Source of the DNA: Rossellomorea vietnamensis
GTDB lineage: Bacteria > Bacillota > Bacilli > Bacillales > Bacillaceae_B
Assembly (NCBI RefSeq): GCF_001305855.1
Contig: NZ_LIXZ01000024.1
Coordinates: forward strand, 1 to 49,732
Length of the DNA: 49,732 nucleotides
Reading direction: 5' to 3'
Shown here in pieces: positions 49,582 through 49,732 of this stretch. The notes under the pieces are model-generated. The model saw only the letters and a list, made by a program, of their open reading frames with translations. It ran no database searches and was not told the DNA's origin. Each line of letters begins with the position of its first letter. The first letter of the stretch is position 1. Position numbers and translations under genes: made by a program.

Positions 49582-49732
<151 letters not shown>

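Overview
The window is the replication-origin segment of a low-GC, spore-forming Bacillaceae chromosome. The gene order rpmH-dnaA-dnaN-rlbA-recF-remB-gyrB-gyrA-rrn on one side, and rnpA-yidC-jag-mnmE-mnmG-rsmG-noc-soj-spo0J on the other, is that of Bacillus. The sporulation gene yyaC, walRKHIJ, a Lys-Glu-Asp-Phe tRNA set like B. subtilis trnY, and the gdpP/rplI/dnaB block agree with this. The first 150 bases of 16S rRNA look like the Rossellomorea / Bacillus aquimaris-vietnamensis group, which is only a tentative placement.

Layout from left to right. Positions 1-240 are the 5' end of a group II intron on the minus strand, spliced in directly behind the terminator of walJ. Positions 316-5795 hold the WalRK cell-wall operon, read leftward. 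Positions 6012-7496 encode a secreted LysM-G5-M23 peptidase, with a perfect WalR-box match far upstream. Positions 7852-8505 hold four tRNAs with unusual spacers. Positions 8746-11187 are a four-gene accessory operon (unknown cytosolic protein, small lipoprotein, ATP-grasp ligase, DUF350 membrane protein) behind a perfect SigW-type promoter; a K+ channel gene is divergent from it. Next come purA with a PurR operator, a head-on ABC transporter, and dnaB, rplI, gdpP and yybS. They are followed by a chemoreceptor with a SigD-type promoter, rpsF-ssb-rpsR, ychF, a DUF951 gene, an MscS channel, yyaC and a DUF554 gene. Then come spo0J-soj, noc, rsmG, mnmG, mnmE, jag, yidC, rnpA and rpmH.

The origin is bipartite. 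DnaA boxes lie upstream of dnaA (38506-38824) around its promoter. Between dnaA and dnaN are further boxes, a GC patch, DnaA-trio repeats and an AT-rich unwinding stretch. Two more perfect DnaA boxes sit between mnmE and jag. Three exact parS sites (in walK, upstream of ssb, and inside spo0J) complete the segregation machinery. Nearly all genes point away from dnaA. The head-on exceptions are the K+ channel, the ABC transporter and yyaC.

Most of the window is conserved core. The parts most worth a second look are the SigW-type operon at 8746-11252, the intron/terminator junction, the WalR box beside the tRNAs, the patterned tRNA spacers, the two copies of a Bacillaceae palindromic repeat flanking the origin genes, and an HD-GYP protein that has lost the His of its HD pair.
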